From Spiribacter halobius (GTDB lineage Bacteria > Pseudomonadota > Gammaproteobacteria > Nitrococcales > Nitrococcaceae), in NCBI RefSeq assembly GCF_020883455.1, contig NZ_CP086615.1, forward strand, positions 2,914,001 through 2,978,000: a stretch of 64,000 nt of DNA. Direction: 5' to 3'. The notes under the pieces are model-generated. The model was not told the DNA's origin, ran no database searches, and saw only the letters and a list, made by a program, of their open reading frames with translations. The translations under genes were made by a program, and so were the position numbers. Below, piece after piece: positions 1 to 11,309 of this stretch (positions are counted from its first letter, which is position 1; every line of letters begins with the position of its first letter).

Positions 1-252
1 GCGCACGAGAAAGCCGGTAACGCGTATGCGGCTGCCGGCCGCCAGCTCGGCGAGCACCCCGGCCGCCGCCTCGCCCGCGGCGCGCACGCCGACGCGGAAG
101 CGGATCGCGCGCGGGACCCCGGCCTCGGCCTGTTCGGAGTCATGCTCCAGCAGGCAGCGGGCAATGGGCACACCGGCCGGGGAATGCCGCACCATGGGCG
201 GGTCGACCAGCACGCCGGTCAGCCGCACGCGGTTCTCGGCCTCCCCGTCCAC
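1..252 (-). CDS. priB: Primosomal replication protein N, partial
   Basis: Encodes the single-strand-binding OB-fold primosome protein that helps restart stalled forks with PriA. The window holds 84 codons from a GTG start; the 3' end runs off the left edge. The N-terminus reads MDGEAENRVRLTGVLVD, followed by an OB-fold-like pattern (PAGVPIARCLLEH, then RFRVGVRAAGE). It starts 10 bp after the rpsF stop, and rpsF-priB-rpsR is the standard gammaproteobacterial order, so rpsR probably lies just outside. The start was chosen because VDGEAENRVRL aligns with known PriB N-termini; there is no strong ribosome-binding site, which suggests coupling to rpsF. Confidence 0.85.
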   Translation of the reverse strand, partial: MDGEAENRVRLTGVLVDPPMVRHSPAGVPIARCLLEHDSEQAEAGVPRAIRFRVGVRAAGEAAAGVLAELAAGSRIRVTGFLVR

Positions 253-262
253 GCCGGCGCCG

Positions 263-712
263 TCAGGCGTCGTCGCCGGCCGGCGCCTCGCGCCGCTCGC
301 GGGGCTCGCGCTCCTCCCGCGGCTCGCGGTCGTCGTCATCGTCGCCCCGGCGACGCTCGCCGCGGGCAGGGCGGTCATCGTCACGCTTGTCGTCATTGCT
401 CTTGGCAAGCGGCGACGGCTCGGTGTCCGGCCCCGGGCGCGAGAGCACCAGGTTGCGGATGACGGCGTCGTTGAAGCGGAACATGGACTCGAGCTCGTCG
501 ATGTCCTCGGGCCGGCACTCCACGTTCATCAGCACGTAGTGCGCCTTGATGAGCTTCTTGATCGGATAGGCGAGCTGGCGCCGCCCCCAGTCCTCGAGGC
601 GATGGATGGTACCGCCGTTGCCCTCGATGAGCCCGCGGTAGCGCTCGATCATCGCCGGCACCTGGTCGCTCTGGTCCGGGTGGACCATGAACACGATCTC
701 GTAATGTCGCAT
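263..712 (-). CDS. rpsF: 30S ribosomal protein S6
   Basis: Small-subunit protein that pairs with S18 on the 16S platform. 149 aa, starting [19 protein letters not shown], the S6 signature. The folded domain covers about residues 1-100, including [19 protein letters not shown]. Residues 100-149 form a highly charged Asp/Glu/Arg tail, longer than in most S6 proteins and plausibly a target for RimK-type modification (inference). A clear AAGGAG lies 5 bases before the ATG. It is the first gene of the rpsF-priB operon. Confidence 0.97.
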   Translation of the reverse strand: MRHYEIVFMVHPDQSDQVPAMIERYRGLIEGNGGTIHRLEDWGRRQLAYPIKKLIKAHYVLMNVECRPEDIDELESMFRFNDAVIRNLVLSRPGPDTEPSPLAKSNDDKRDDDRPARGERRRGDDDDDREPREEREPRERREAPAGDDA

Positions 713-1019
713 TTCGACTCCTTACGGTTGATCCGGCCGTCCCACCGGCCGGCAAAAGCCGCCCGCCGTCGGCGGGAGGCAAGGAGGGGCACGCCGGTTA
801 CCCGATGCGGAACCTGGCGAGCCGCGCAGTCTATCCCGGGTCGGGGTGCCAGGCAAACCCTCGTGCTCGGCGTGCCGTTCAAAGTTCCTGGTTCAAAGTT
901 CAAAGAGCGCCCCGTGCTCCGTCGCAGGCACCAAGGCGTTCAATCCCCACCCTCGGCAGCCGGCATGTCGGCAGCCGCCTGCGGCGGGCACCGACCTGAC
1001 GTCTTTGAACCTTGAACTT
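713..1019. other. Intergenic region rpsF-rlmB
   Basis: 307 bp with no supportable gene. It contains the rpsF leader hairpin and most of an inverted heptamer-repeat element (877-1031). Confidence 0.6.
733..752 (-). promoter_or_regulatory. Leader hairpin upstream of rpsF
   Basis: A perfect 7-bp inverted repeat (CCGGCCG, 6-nt loop, CGGCCGG) lies just before the rpsF ribosome-binding site. S6:S18 leader regulation is known in this operon, so the hairpin could be that element. I cannot confirm its conserved bulged CCG, so the functional call is weak. Confidence 0.3.
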
Positions 1020-1031
1020 TCACCCTTGAAC
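877..1031. repeat. Inverted heptamer-arm intergenic repeat, copy A
   Basis: Left arm 877-905 is built of TTCAAAG units; right arm 1003-1031 carries the complementary CTTTGAA/CTTGAAC units in inverted orientation. The arms enclose a 97-bp GC-rich core. The right arm overlaps the end of rlmB, supplying its last codons (VQG) and stop. Similar architecture recurs at 4388-4512, 58213-58317 and, split by the prophage, at 17933-17959 with 57114-57145. Confidence 0.7.
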
Positions 1032-1787
1032 TCGCCGCTGCACAGCAGCGGCGCGCTGCCTCACCGCCTCGTAAAGCATCACCCCCGCCGCCACCGAGAC
1101 GTTCAGGCTCTCCACCCGGCCGGCCATGGGGATGGCCACGAGCTGGTCGCAGGCCTCGCGGGTGAGGCGGCGGAGGCCGTTTTCCTCCGCGCCGAGGACC
1201 AGCGCGAGGGAGCCGGTCAGGTCGGTGTCGTAGAGGGAGGCGGCGGCGGTGTCGGCGGCCCCCACCAGCCAGATGCCGCGCTCGCGCAGGTCGCGCAGGG
1301 CGCGGGCGAGGTTGGTGACCTGGAACAGCGGCAGGGTCTCGGCAGCGCCGGCGGCGACCTTGTGCACCGCCGGCGTGAGCCCCGCGGCGCGATCGCGCGG
1401 GGTGATGACCGCATCCACCCCGGCCCCTTCCGCGGTACGCAGACAGGCGCCGAGATTGTGCGGGTCCTGGACCTGATCCAGCACCAGCAGGAACGGCGCC
1501 CGCGCCAGGCCGTCAAGCAGCTGCGCGAGCTCGTCGTCCCCCCGCGGCGGCGGGCCGCGGTAGCGAATGGCCACGCCCTGATGGGCGTCACTGCCGGTAA
1601 GCCGGTCGAGCTCGCGCCGCTCCACCTCGTGCACCGGGCAGCCCAGGCCCTGGAGCTGGCGGCGCAGCCGCTGCATGCGGCCATCCCGCCGGCGCCGCTC
1701 GACCCAGGCCTCAACAACCCCAGCGGGCTCGTAGCGCACCGCCGCCTGCACCGCGTGCAGGCCGTGGATCAGATCGTCCTGGCTCAT
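1020..1787 (-). CDS. rlmB: 23S rRNA (guanosine-2'-O)-methyltransferase RlmB
   Basis: SpoU/TrmH-family SAM-dependent enzyme that 2'-O-methylates G2251 of 23S rRNA. 255 aa. An N-terminal RNA-binding domain (residues 1-80, MSQDDLIHGLHAVQAAV) is followed by the knotted SpoU domain, with DQVQDPHNLGACLRTAEG, VLGAEENGL and the C-terminal motif IPMAGRVESLNVSVA. The ATG overlaps the rnr stop by 4 bases (ATGA), indicating translational coupling; rnr-rlmB is the conserved pair. The last codons lie in an intergenic repeat arm. Confidence 0.96.
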   Translation of the reverse strand: MSQDDLIHGLHAVQAAVRYEPAGVVEAWVERRRRDGRMQRLRRQLQGLGCPVHEVERRELDRLTGSDAHQGVAIRYRGPPPRGDDELAQLLDGLARAPFLLVLDQVQDPHNLGACLRTAEGAGVDAVITPRDRAAGLTPAVHKVAAGAAETLPLFQVTNLARALRDLRERGIWLVGAADTAAASLYDTDLTGSLALVLGAEENGLRRLTREACDQLVAIPMAGRVESLNVSVAAGVMLYEAVRQRAAAVQRRVQG

Positions 1788-4096
1788 TCGCTCCGGCGGC
1801 GGCGCCCGCGACGGTTGCCGCGCTTGCCCGGCGGGCCACCGCGGCGGCGGCCGCCCTCGCGGCGCTTGATCTCGGAGCCCTCCAGCACCTCGCCGTTGGG
1901 GCCGAGGGGATGGGCCACGGGATCGAAGTCGAGCTTGCGCTCGTCGATGTCCACCCGGGCCACGCGCACGCGAATGCGGTCGGCGAGCTTGTACTCCTTG
2001 CCGGTGCGCTCCCCGGTGAGGCGATGGCCGACGGGGTCGAAGTGGAAGAAGTCCTGCTCCAGGTTGGTGATGTGGATCAGGCCGTCCACGTAGAGCTGGT
2101 CCAGCTCCACGAACAGGCCGAAGGAGGTGACGCCGCTGATCACCCCGTTGAACTCGTTGCCCACCTGGTTGGACATGTACCGGCACTTGAGCGTCATGGT
2201 GGCGTCGCGGGTGGCCTCCTCCGCACGCCGGTCGGTCATGGTGCAGTGCTCGCCGAGGGTGATCAGCTGGTCCTCGTGATACTCGAAGGTGTCCGGCTTG
2301 GCCCCGCTCAGGATGTGCTTGATCGCCCGATGGACGATGAGGTCCGGATAGCGGCGGATGGGCGAGGTGAAGTGGGCGTAGGCGTCCAGGGCGAGGCCGA
2401 AGTGGCCGCCGTTGTCCGGCCGGTACTCGGCGGCCATCATCGAGCGCAGCATCACCGTCTCGATGAGGTGGCGATCCGGGCGGTTGCGCACCCGCTGCAT
2501 CAGCTTGGCGTAGTCCTTGGGCGAGGGCTCCTTGCTCACCTCGAGGCGCAGGCCGGTCTGGGCCACGAACTTGCGCAGGTTCTCCAGGCGATCCTCGCTC
2601 GGCGGCTCGTGCACACGGTACAGAGCGGGGATGCGGTGGCGGCGCAGGAAGCGGGCCGTGGCCACGTTGGCCTTGACCATGCATTCCTCGATCAGCTTGT
2701 GGGCATCGAGGCGCTCGGCGGGGTGGATGGCGAGCACCTGGCCCTGGTCGTCGAACTCGATCACCGACTCCGAGGTGTCGAAGTCGATGGCGCCGCGGCG
2801 CTCGCGCTCCTTGCGCAGGGCCCGGTAGACCTGGAAGAGATGATCGATGTGCTTGAGCACGCCGCGGTGCCTGCGCCGCAGCGACGGATCGCGGCGATGG
2901 TGGATGGCGTCGGCATCCTCGTAGGTCAGGCGCGCGGCGGAGTTCATCACGCCCTCGTAGAAGCGCGAGCGCCGCAGCTGCCCCTCGCGGCCGATCTGCA
3001 TCTCGCAGACCATGCACAGCCGGTCCACCTTCGGGTTCAGCGAGCACAGGCCGTTGGAGAGCACCTCCGGCAGCATCGGCACGACGTTGCGCGGGAAGTA
3101 CACCGAGTTGCCGCGCTCGGCGGCCTCGGCGTCCAGCGCCGTCCCCGGACGCACGTAATGGGCGACGTCGGCAATGGCGACGATGAGCTTCCAGCCGGTG
3201 GCGGTGGGCTCGCAGTAGACGGCATCGTCGAAGTCCCGGGCATCGGCGCCGTCGATGGTCACCAGCGGCAGCTGGCGCAGGTCCTTGCGGCCGGCCTTGG
3301 CCGGCTCCGGGACCTCCTCCCCGAACTCGCGGCTCTCGCGCAGCACGGCCGCCGGGAACTCCACGGGTATGCCATGCACGCTGGCGGCGACGTCGATCTC
3401 GCTGCCCGGCTCGATATGCTCGCCGAAGACCTCGATCACCCGGCCGATGGGCTGGCGGCGGCGGGACGGCTGGCTCAGCACCTCCGCCACCACGAGCTGG
3501 CCGTCCTTGGCCTCGCCGCGATAATCCGGCGGGATGATCAGGTCCTGGTGCAGGCGCTTGTTGTCCGGGACCACGAACCCGATGCCGCTCTCCTCGAAGT
3601 AGCGTCCGGTGATCTGCTCGTTGGCCCGCTCCAGCACGTCCACCAGCTCGCCGGCGGGCCGGCCCTGGTCATCCAGGCCGACGATGCGCACCACGATGCG
3701 GTCGCCATTGAGGAGGCTGCGCATCTCCCGGGGCGAGAGGTAGACCGGGTCACCGGGCCGGTCCGGGCGCAGCATGCCGCTGCCGTCGGGCCCGGCGCGG
3801 ACCCGCCCGCGCACCAGATCCTCGTTGTCCACCACCACGTAGCCGCCACGGCGGTTGCGCACCACCTGGCCGTCCCGCTCCATCGCCCGCAGGCGCCGGC
3901 GCAGCCCTTCCAGCGCATCCTCGTCGGTGAGGCCGAAGAGCTCGGCGAAGTCCTTGCGGGAGAGGGGCTTGCGCTGCTGCTGCAGCTGCTCGAGGAGGAA
4001 CTCACGGCTGGGTACGGGCTGGCCGTACTTCTCGCGCTCCCGGTCCAGGTAGGGATCCTTGGCTGGATCGGCGCCGCGCGTGGGGTCTTTTGGCAT
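1784..4096 (-). CDS. rnr: Ribonuclease R
   Basis: Processive 3'-5' exoribonuclease that degrades structured RNA and works in rRNA quality control and trans-translation. 770 aa, slightly shorter than the E. coli enzyme. Order: N-terminal winged helix (about 30-90), cold-shock OB folds (about 90-250), RNB catalytic domain with DGADARDFDDA (282-292) carrying the Mg-binding aspartates, then an S1 domain near 640-725 and a short basic tail ending RGRRRRSE. It is the first gene of the rnr-rlmB operon. Confidence 0.97.
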   Translation of the reverse strand: MPKDPTRGADPAKDPYLDREREKYGQPVPSREFLLEQLQQQRKPLSRKDFAELFGLTDEDALEGLRRRLRAMERDGQVVRNRRGGYVVVDNEDLVRGRVRAGPDGSGMLRPDRPGDPVYLSPREMRSLLNGDRIVVRIVGLDDQGRPAGELVDVLERANEQITGRYFEESGIGFVVPDNKRLHQDLIIPPDYRGEAKDGQLVVAEVLSQPSRRRQPIGRVIEVFGEHIEPGSEIDVAASVHGIPVEFPAAVLRESREFGEEVPEPAKAGRKDLRQLPLVTIDGADARDFDDAVYCEPTATGWKLIVAIADVAHYVRPGTALDAEAAERGNSVYFPRNVVPMLPEVLSNGLCSLNPKVDRLCMVCEMQIGREGQLRRSRFYEGVMNSAARLTYEDADAIHHRRDPSLRRRHRGVLKHIDHLFQVYRALRKERERRGAIDFDTSESVIEFDDQGQVLAIHPAERLDAHKLIEECMVKANVATARFLRRHRIPALYRVHEPPSEDRLENLRKFVAQTGLRLEVSKEPSPKDYAKLMQRVRNRPDRHLIETVMLRSMMAAEYRPDNGGHFGLALDAYAHFTSPIRRYPDLIVHRAIKHILSGAKPDTFEYHEDQLITLGEHCTMTDRRAEEATRDATMTLKCRYMSNQVGNEFNGVISGVTSFGLFVELDQLYVDGLIHITNLEQDFFHFDPVGHRLTGERTGKEYKLADRIRVRVARVDIDERKLDFDPVAHPLGPNGEVLEGSEIKRREGGRRRGGPPGKRGNRRGRRRRSE

Positions 4097-4190
4097 GGGG
4101 AGATGGACTTCCGGATGGAGCGTGGGTTGTCAAGAGTGAGCGCAGGATACGTCATCGCCTGTTTCCTGCAAACGCCGACGCGACGCGCCG

Positions 4191-4219
4191 TTGACACCCC
4201 CCTGCCCCGACTGTAATCT
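4191..4219 (+). promoter_or_regulatory. Sigma-70 promoter of tRNA-Leu
   Basis: TTGACA (4191-4196), a 17-bp spacer and TAATCT (4214-4219) lie 34 bp upstream of the tRNA. Spacing and hexamers are near consensus, and the GC-rich region after the -10 fits stringently controlled stable-RNA promoters. Confidence 0.8.
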
Positions 4220-4252
4220 CTGCGCCGCTGTGCCGGGGGCTCCCCGCACAAC

Positions 4253-4339
4253 GCCGAGGTGGCGGAATTGGTAGACGCGCTAGCTTCAGGTGCTAGTGGG
4301 CGAAAGCCCGTGGAGGTTCAAGTCCTCTCCTCGGCACCA
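4253..4339 (+). tRNA. tRNA-Leu(CAG)
   Basis: 87-nt class II tRNA including an encoded CCA. The acceptor arm GCCGAGG pairs with the 3' CCTCGGC. The anticodon loop TTCAGGT gives anticodon CAG. It has a long variable arm (GTGGGCGAAAGCCCGT region) and a TTCAAGT T-loop. A strong terminator follows directly. Confidence 0.97.
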
Positions 4340-4384
4340 GACATGAAAAAAGCGGGCCTTGAGCCCGCTTTTTTCATGTCTGGT
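4337..4384 (+). terminator. Bidirectional terminator after tRNA-Leu
   Basis: A perfect 21-bp inverted repeat (4337-4357 with 4363-4383) and a 5-nt loop. The GC-rich inner stem (GCGGGC/GCCCGC) is flanked by A6 on the left and T6 on the right, so it reads as an intrinsic terminator on both strands. Confidence 0.85.
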
Positions 4385-4387
4385 GCA

Positions 4388-4512
4388 GTTCAAAGTTCGA
4401 AGTACAAAGTTCAAAGACGGCCTCCGCAACGCATTGAAGCGCGAACGGCGCCGGAGTCCGCCGCGAGCGTTTCGGTGGGAGCCTTTGAACTTTGACCTGA
4501 GAACTCCGAACT
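4388..4512. repeat. Inverted heptamer-arm intergenic repeat, copy B
   Basis: Left arm 4388-4416 (TTCAAAG-type units) and inverted right arm 4483-4512 (CTTTGAA/TTTGACC units) enclose a 66-bp GC-rich core. Same design as copy A, and even the heptamer is shared. It lies between the tRNA-Leu terminator and the purA 3' hairpin. Confidence 0.7.
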
Positions 4513-7073
<2,561 letters not shown>

Positions 7074-7092
7074 GTCGTTTCCCCTGCCCCGC

Positions 7093-7278
7093 TCAGCGGA
7101 CGAGATAGAGCAGCAGCAGCCCCGCAAGCATGGTCACGAGACCCGTGGTGCGCAGGGTCTTGTCGTTGTGCTGCACGATCTGGAACAGCGCACGCCGCAT
7201 CCCCCGCGGGCTCAGGAACGGCAGGATACCCTCGATCACCAGCAGCAGGGCGAGCGCCGTCAGCAGATCTTGAATCAT
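7093..7278 (-). CDS. DUF2065 (YjeT-type) small membrane protein
   Basis: 61 aa, MIQDLLTALALLLVIEGILP. Two hydrophobic segments (about 5-22 and 46-60) flank a short basic loop (PRGMRRALFQIVQHNDK), the DUF2065 pattern. Function is unknown. In E. coli and relatives the gene also lies between hflC and purA, so position supports the call. Confidence 0.88.
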   Translation of the reverse strand: MIQDLLTALALLLVIEGILPFLSPRGMRRALFQIVQHNDKTLRTTGLVTMLAGLLLLYLVR

Positions 7279-7336
7279 GGGGATCCCGGTGGCCGACCCG
7301 ATGGGCGGCACGGGGGCCGCCCATCGGGTCGGGGAT

Positions 7337-8212
7337 TCACTGGTCCAGGGTTTCGACCTGGTCGAAGTAGCGGAAGAACTCGGAGTCCGGCGAGAGAATG
7401 AGCAGGTCGTCCTCGTTGGAGAACGTCTGCTCATAGGCGCCCAGGCTGCGGTAGAAGCGATAGAACTCGCGGTCGCCGCTGTAGGCGTCCGCGTAGATCT
7501 CGGTCGCCCTCGCGTCGGCCTCACCACGCATCATCTCGCCCTCGCGCCGGGCCTCGGCGACGATCACCGAGCGCTCGCGATCCGCCTCGGCGCGAATGCG
7601 GGTGGCCTGCTCCTGGCCCTCGGCCCGGAATTCCCGGGCGACCCGCTCCCGGGCCGACACCATGCGGTTGTAGACCGACTCGCTCACCCCCTCCGGCAGG
7701 TCCACCCGGCGGATGCGCACGTCAAGGACCTGAATGCCGAGGGAAAGCCCGGCGGCTCCCGCCTGCTCGGTGAGGATGTTCATGATCTCGGCGCGGTCGC
7801 CGGAGATCACGTCCTGCACCGTGCGCCTGCCGAACTCGTTGCGCAGCCCGTCCTGGATGATCTCCGAGAGCCGCAGGTTGGCGCGGCGCGGATCGGCGCC
7901 GACGGTGACGTAATAGCGCTCGACATCGCCAACCCGCCATTTCACGAACGAGTCCACGATCACGTTCTTCTGCTCGATGGTGAGGAAGCGCTGGGGCTCC
8001 TCGTCCAGGGTCTGCACCCGGGCGTCCACCTTGCGGACGTTGTTGACGAAGGGGATCTGGAAGTAGAGCCCCGGCTCGAAGTCGGTGCGCACCACCTCGC
8101 CCAGCCGGAATTTCAGCGCCTTTTCAGTCTCGTGCACCTGGAAGGCACCGAAGTACAGGCCTCCCAGAACCAGCACGACGATCACGCCGACGACGGAGAG
8201 GATTCGATTCAT
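7337..8212 (-). CDS. hflC: FtsH-regulating membrane protein HflC
   Basis: Stomatin/prohibitin (SPFH) protein that with HflK forms the periplasm-facing cage around the FtsH protease. 291 aa. One N-terminal membrane anchor (residues 4-22, ILSVVGVIVVLVLGGLYFG), the SPFH domain with PGLYFQIPFVNNVRKVDAR, and a long charged helix (about 190-250) rich in Arg/Glu/Ala. Its ATG shares one base with the hflK stop. Confidence 0.96.
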   Translation of the reverse strand: MNRILSVVGVIVVLVLGGLYFGAFQVHETEKALKFRLGEVVRTDFEPGLYFQIPFVNNVRKVDARVQTLDEEPQRFLTIEQKNVIVDSFVKWRVGDVERYYVTVGADPRRANLRLSEIIQDGLRNEFGRRTVQDVISGDRAEIMNILTEQAGAAGLSLGIQVLDVRIRRVDLPEGVSESVYNRMVSARERVAREFRAEGQEQATRIRAEADRERSVIVAEARREGEMMRGEADARATEIYADAYSGDREFYRFYRSLGAYEQTFSNEDDLLILSPDSEFFRYFDQVETLDQ

Positions 8213-9447
8213 CAGCGCGTCTCCCGCATCCGCAGGCGGCTGTTGCTGGTGCTGCTGCCGCCGCTGCTCTGGTTGCCGGCGGCGGAACCGCCAGCGCGTG
8301 CGCTCTCACCCTGGGAGCCGGAGCCCTCACCGCCGCTCGAGCCCGAGCGGAGCATGCGGTCGAGCGGCAGGTACATGAGCGGCTGGCTGGAATCGACGTC
8401 GATCAGCACCTTGCCGCTTCTGCCGAGCACCCGCTCCATGGTGTCCAGGTAGAGCCGGTCGCGGGTGACGTCCGGTGCCTGCCGGTACTCGGCCACCAGC
8501 TGGGTAAAGCGGCTGGCGTCACCTTCGGCGCGGTTCACCACCTCCGCCTGGTAGGCCTGGGCCTGCTCCAGGATCTGTGCCGCCTGGCCCTGGGCCTGCG
8601 GAATCACCTCGTTGCGGTAGGCCTCGGCCTGATTGATCAGCCGCTCGCGATCCTCGCGTGCCTGGATGGCATCGAGGAAGGCGTCCTGGACCTGCTCCGG
8701 CGGCTGCACGTCCTGGATCACCACGGCCACGACTTCGATGCCGGCGAAGTAGGCGGACATTACCTCCTCCACCAGCTCCCGGGTGCGGTTGGCCACCTCG
8801 GCCCGTCCCTCGGTGAGGACGAAGTCCATGTTGCGCTTGCCCACGATCTCGCGCAGGGCGCTCTCGGTGACCTCCTTGAGGGTCTGCTCGGGATTGACGA
8901 ACTCGAACAGGAACTGCGCCGGATCCCCCACCTCGTACTGCACCGCGAGCTGGACGTTCACGATGTTCTCGTCCTCGGTGAGCATCAGCGCCTCGGAGAG
9001 CACCGGGCGTGTCTGGTTGGGCGCCACCGCGTCGTAGCCGACCGTGATGGTCCGCCGCTCGGAGACGTTGACCGTCTGCACCGACTCGATCGGATAGGGC
9101 AGATGCCAGTGCGGCCCGGGCTGGTCGGTGCGGACGTAGTCACCGAAGCGGGTCACCACGCCACGCGTGCCCTCGTCGACGATGTGGATGCCGGAGACGA
9201 GCCAGCCGAGGACGAGAAGACCGACGATGACGCCGACCCCCTTGGCCCCAGGGCCGCCGCCACCACCGCCACTCTGCTCGCCATCGCCGCCACGGCGACC
9301 GCCGCGGCCGCCGAACAGGCCTTCCAGCCGCGAGCGCAGCTTGCGGATCACCTCGTCCAGGTCCGGCGGCCCTTGATTGCCGCGCCCCCCGCCGCCGCCA
9401 CCGCTCCAGGGGTCGCGGTTGCCACCGCCGGGTTCATTCCACGCCAT
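8212..9447 (-). CDS. hflK: FtsH-regulating membrane protein HflK
   Basis: SPFH partner of HflC. 411 aa. The N-terminal 75 residues are Gly/Arg-rich and cytoplasmic (EPGGGNRDPWSGGGGGGRG). A single membrane segment (about 76-94, GVIVGLLVLGWLVSGIHIV) precedes the SPFH domain (IVDEGTRGVVTRFG onward), then a helical stretch with QAQGQAAQILEQAQAYQAEV and a Ser/Gly-rich C-terminus. Operon order hfq-hflX-hflK-hflC is conserved. Confidence 0.96.
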   Translation of the reverse strand: MAWNEPGGGNRDPWSGGGGGGRGNQGPPDLDEVIRKLRSRLEGLFGGRGGRRGGDGEQSGGGGGGPGAKGVGVIVGLLVLGWLVSGIHIVDEGTRGVVTRFGDYVRTDQPGPHWHLPYPIESVQTVNVSERRTITVGYDAVAPNQTRPVLSEALMLTEDENIVNVQLAVQYEVGDPAQFLFEFVNPEQTLKEVTESALREIVGKRNMDFVLTEGRAEVANRTRELVEEVMSAYFAGIEVVAVVIQDVQPPEQVQDAFLDAIQAREDRERLINQAEAYRNEVIPQAQGQAAQILEQAQAYQAEVVNRAEGDASRFTQLVAEYRQAPDVTRDRLYLDTMERVLGRSGKVLIDVDSSQPLMYLPLDRMLRSGSSGGEGSGSQGESARAGGSAAGNQSSGGSSTSNSRLRMRETR

Positions 9448-9580
9448 TGAGTGCTCTCCAGCTTCGGAGTGTTGCCGCCGCCGGGGTCGGCGCCCTGCCG
9501 GGCGCCTCGCCGGGCCCAGGGGGCGGCGGAGGTTGACGGGGATCCCGTCCCTGCGGAACGGAACAAGCAGCCGCCGGATT

Positions 9581-10966
9581 CTAATGAGCGTTGACCGCTT
9601 CAGGCAAGGCGGGTTCGGCCATCGGCTCGAGCTGCGCGCTCAGACCTTCGTGGCGGTAGAGGCGTTCCAGCTCCCGGCGGGGCAGCACCACGGCCAGGCG
9701 CACGCCCCCGGTGTCGGTGATCGTCTCCTCCAGCACCTCGCCGAGCTGGTAGAAGCGAGCCCGCAGTCGCCCCTCGCCCGGGCCGAGCTCGACCACGCCC
9801 CGCGCCTGTGCCGCGCTGAGGCGTTCACTGATGGCGGTAATGAGCGCCTCGATGCCGGCGCCGCTGGCGGCCGACAGCCACACCGCCACCGGTCGGCCGC
9901 TGTCGTCGCGCTCCACATGGGGGTCGCCGCCGGTGAGGTCGACCTTGTTATAGACCCGCAGCTGGGGCACCTCGTCGGCGCCCAGCTCGGCGAGGACGGC
10001 ATCCACCTCGGCAGCGTTGTCGTCGCGGCCGGGGTCGGAGGCGTCGATGACGTGCAGCAGCAGCTCGGCCTCCACCACCTCTTCCAGGGTGGAGCGGAAG
10101 GCCGCGACCAGCTGCGGCGGCAGATCGCGGATGAAGCCGACGGTATCGGCCAGCACCGCGGCCTCGCCGCCCGGCAGATCGAGCCGGCGCAGCGTGGTAT
10201 CCAGCGTGGCGAAGAGCTGATCGGCCACGTAGACGCCCGCCTCGGCCACCCGGTTGAACAGCGTCGACTTGCCGGCGTTGGTGTAGCCGACCAGCGAAAT
10301 CGCCGGCAGCTCCCGGCGCCGGCGGGCCTGGCGGCCCTGCTCGCGCTGGCGGCGCACGCGCCCGAGACGCTTCTCCAGCTGCTTGATCCGACCGCCGAGC
10401 AGGCGGCGGTCCATCTCGAGCTGGGTCTCGCCCGGGCCGCGCAGGCCGATGCCGCCCTTCTGCCGCTCCAGATGCGACCAGCCGCGCACCAGGCGGCTCG
10501 CGATATGGCGCAGCTGGGCGAGCTCCACCTGCAGCTTGCCCTCGTGGGAGCGGGCGCGCTGGGCGAAGATGTCGAGAATGAGGCCGGTGCGGTCGAGCAC
10601 GCGGCACTCGAGCTCGCGCTCGAGGTTGCGCTCCTGGGCGGGGCTCAGGGCGTGGTTGACCAGCACCAGATCGCCGCCGGCGTCGGCCAGCGCCGCACGG
10701 ATCTCCGCCACCTTGCCGGGGCCAACGAAGGTCCGCGGATCCGGGGCGCGCCGGCGGCCGTACAGACGCCCGACCACTTCCGCCCCGGCCGAGGCGGCCA
10801 GCGCCTCGAACTCGGAAAGCGCCTCCGCCGGATCGGTGCGGCCGTCTTCAGGCTGCACCAGCAGTGCCCGCTCGCCGCCCTCGGGGCGCTCGAACAGCTG
10901 CGCGGGCGCGGTGGCAGCGCCCGGCGCGCTGCCGCTATTCGTTGCCGGGTTCCTGGGCGCGCTCAT
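9581..10966 (-). CDS. hflX: Ribosome-associated GTPase HflX
   Basis: Splits stalled or heat-damaged 70S ribosomes. 461 aa. Order: HflX N-terminal domain (RKAP-like [10 protein letters not shown] near 80-90), helical linker with [18 protein letters not shown] (172-189), then the G domain with G1 GYTNAGKST (227-235), G3 [10 protein letters not shown] (274-283) and G4 YNKVDL. The first 24 residues ([16 protein letters not shown]...) overlap the end of hfq by 32 bases and look unconserved; E. coli HflX begins near LFERPEGGE, so the true start could be slightly downstream. Confidence 0.95.
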   Translation of the reverse strand: MSAPRNPATNSGSAPGAATAPAQLFERPEGGERALLVQPEDGRTDPAEALSEFEALAASAGAEVVGRLYGRRRAPDPRTFVGPGKVAEIRAALADAGGDLVLVNHALSPAQERNLERELECRVLDRTGLILDIFAQRARSHEGKLQVELAQLRHIASRLVRGWSHLERQKGGIGLRGPGETQLEMDRRLLGGRIKQLEKRLGRVRRQREQGRQARRRRELPAISLVGYTNAGKSTLFNRVAEAGVYVADQLFATLDTTLRRLDLPGGEAAVLADTVGFIRDLPPQLVAAFRSTLEEVVEAELLLHVIDASDPGRDDNAAEVDAVLAELGADEVPQLRVYNKVDLTGGDPHVERDDSGRPVAVWLSAASGAGIEALITAISERLSAAQARGVVELGPGEGRLRARFYQLGEVLEETITDTGGVRLAVVLPRRELERLYRHEGLSAQLEPMAEPALPEAVNAH

Positions 10967-11186
10967 CCTGAAGGAGAGGCCTCACGTTGCGCGACGGCAC
11001 GATGGTGGAGATGGCGTGCTTGTACACCATCTGACTGACGCTGTTGCGGAGCAGGATGACGAACTGGTCGAACGACTCCACCTGACCCTGCAGCTTGATG
11101 CCGTTGACCAGATAGATGGACACCGGGATCTTCTCCTTGCGCAGGGCGTTGAGGAACGGCTCCTGTAGTGACTGCCCTTTGGCCAT
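10935..11186 (-). CDS. hfq: RNA chaperone Hfq
   Basis: Hexameric Sm-like protein pairing small RNAs with mRNAs. 83 aa, with [20 protein letters not shown], Sm1 ([20 protein letters not shown]), Sm2 ([12 protein letters not shown]) and a short acidic tail ending EPGNE. AAGGAG sits 8 bases before the ATG. Upstream on the same strand is an AAC-repeat tract (11214-11227) that could bind Hfq itself. Lies between miaA and hflX as in E. coli. Confidence 0.98.
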   Translation of the reverse strand: MAKGQSLQEPFLNALRKEKIPVSIYLVNGIKLQGQVESFDQFVILLRNSVSQMVYKHAISTIVPSRNVRPLLQDERAQEPGNE

Positions 11187-11309
11187 CTCGGTGACTCCTT
11201 GCTCTCACGAGGCCTGTTGTTGTTGTGCCCGGCGTCCTGATGATCCATCCCATCAGGGCGCCGGGCAGGGGCGCTGGCACCTTCCACCGCCATGCTCCCG
11301 GTATTGGGG

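Noticed and set aside
1910-4216. A 768-codon open frame on the plus strand opposite rnr
   Set aside because: It is low in aromatic residues and rich in Val/Ala/Gly/His, as expected from the antisense of a GC-rich gene; rnr is unambiguous on the other strand. Many similar long antisense frames occur throughout (for example 4561-6162 and 5892-7370).
9489-9506. GGCGCCC-TGCC-GGGCGCC hairpin between hflX and hflK as a terminator
   Set aside because: No U-run and the hfq-hflX-hflK-hflC genes are normally co-transcribed; in GC-rich DNA such short stems are common.
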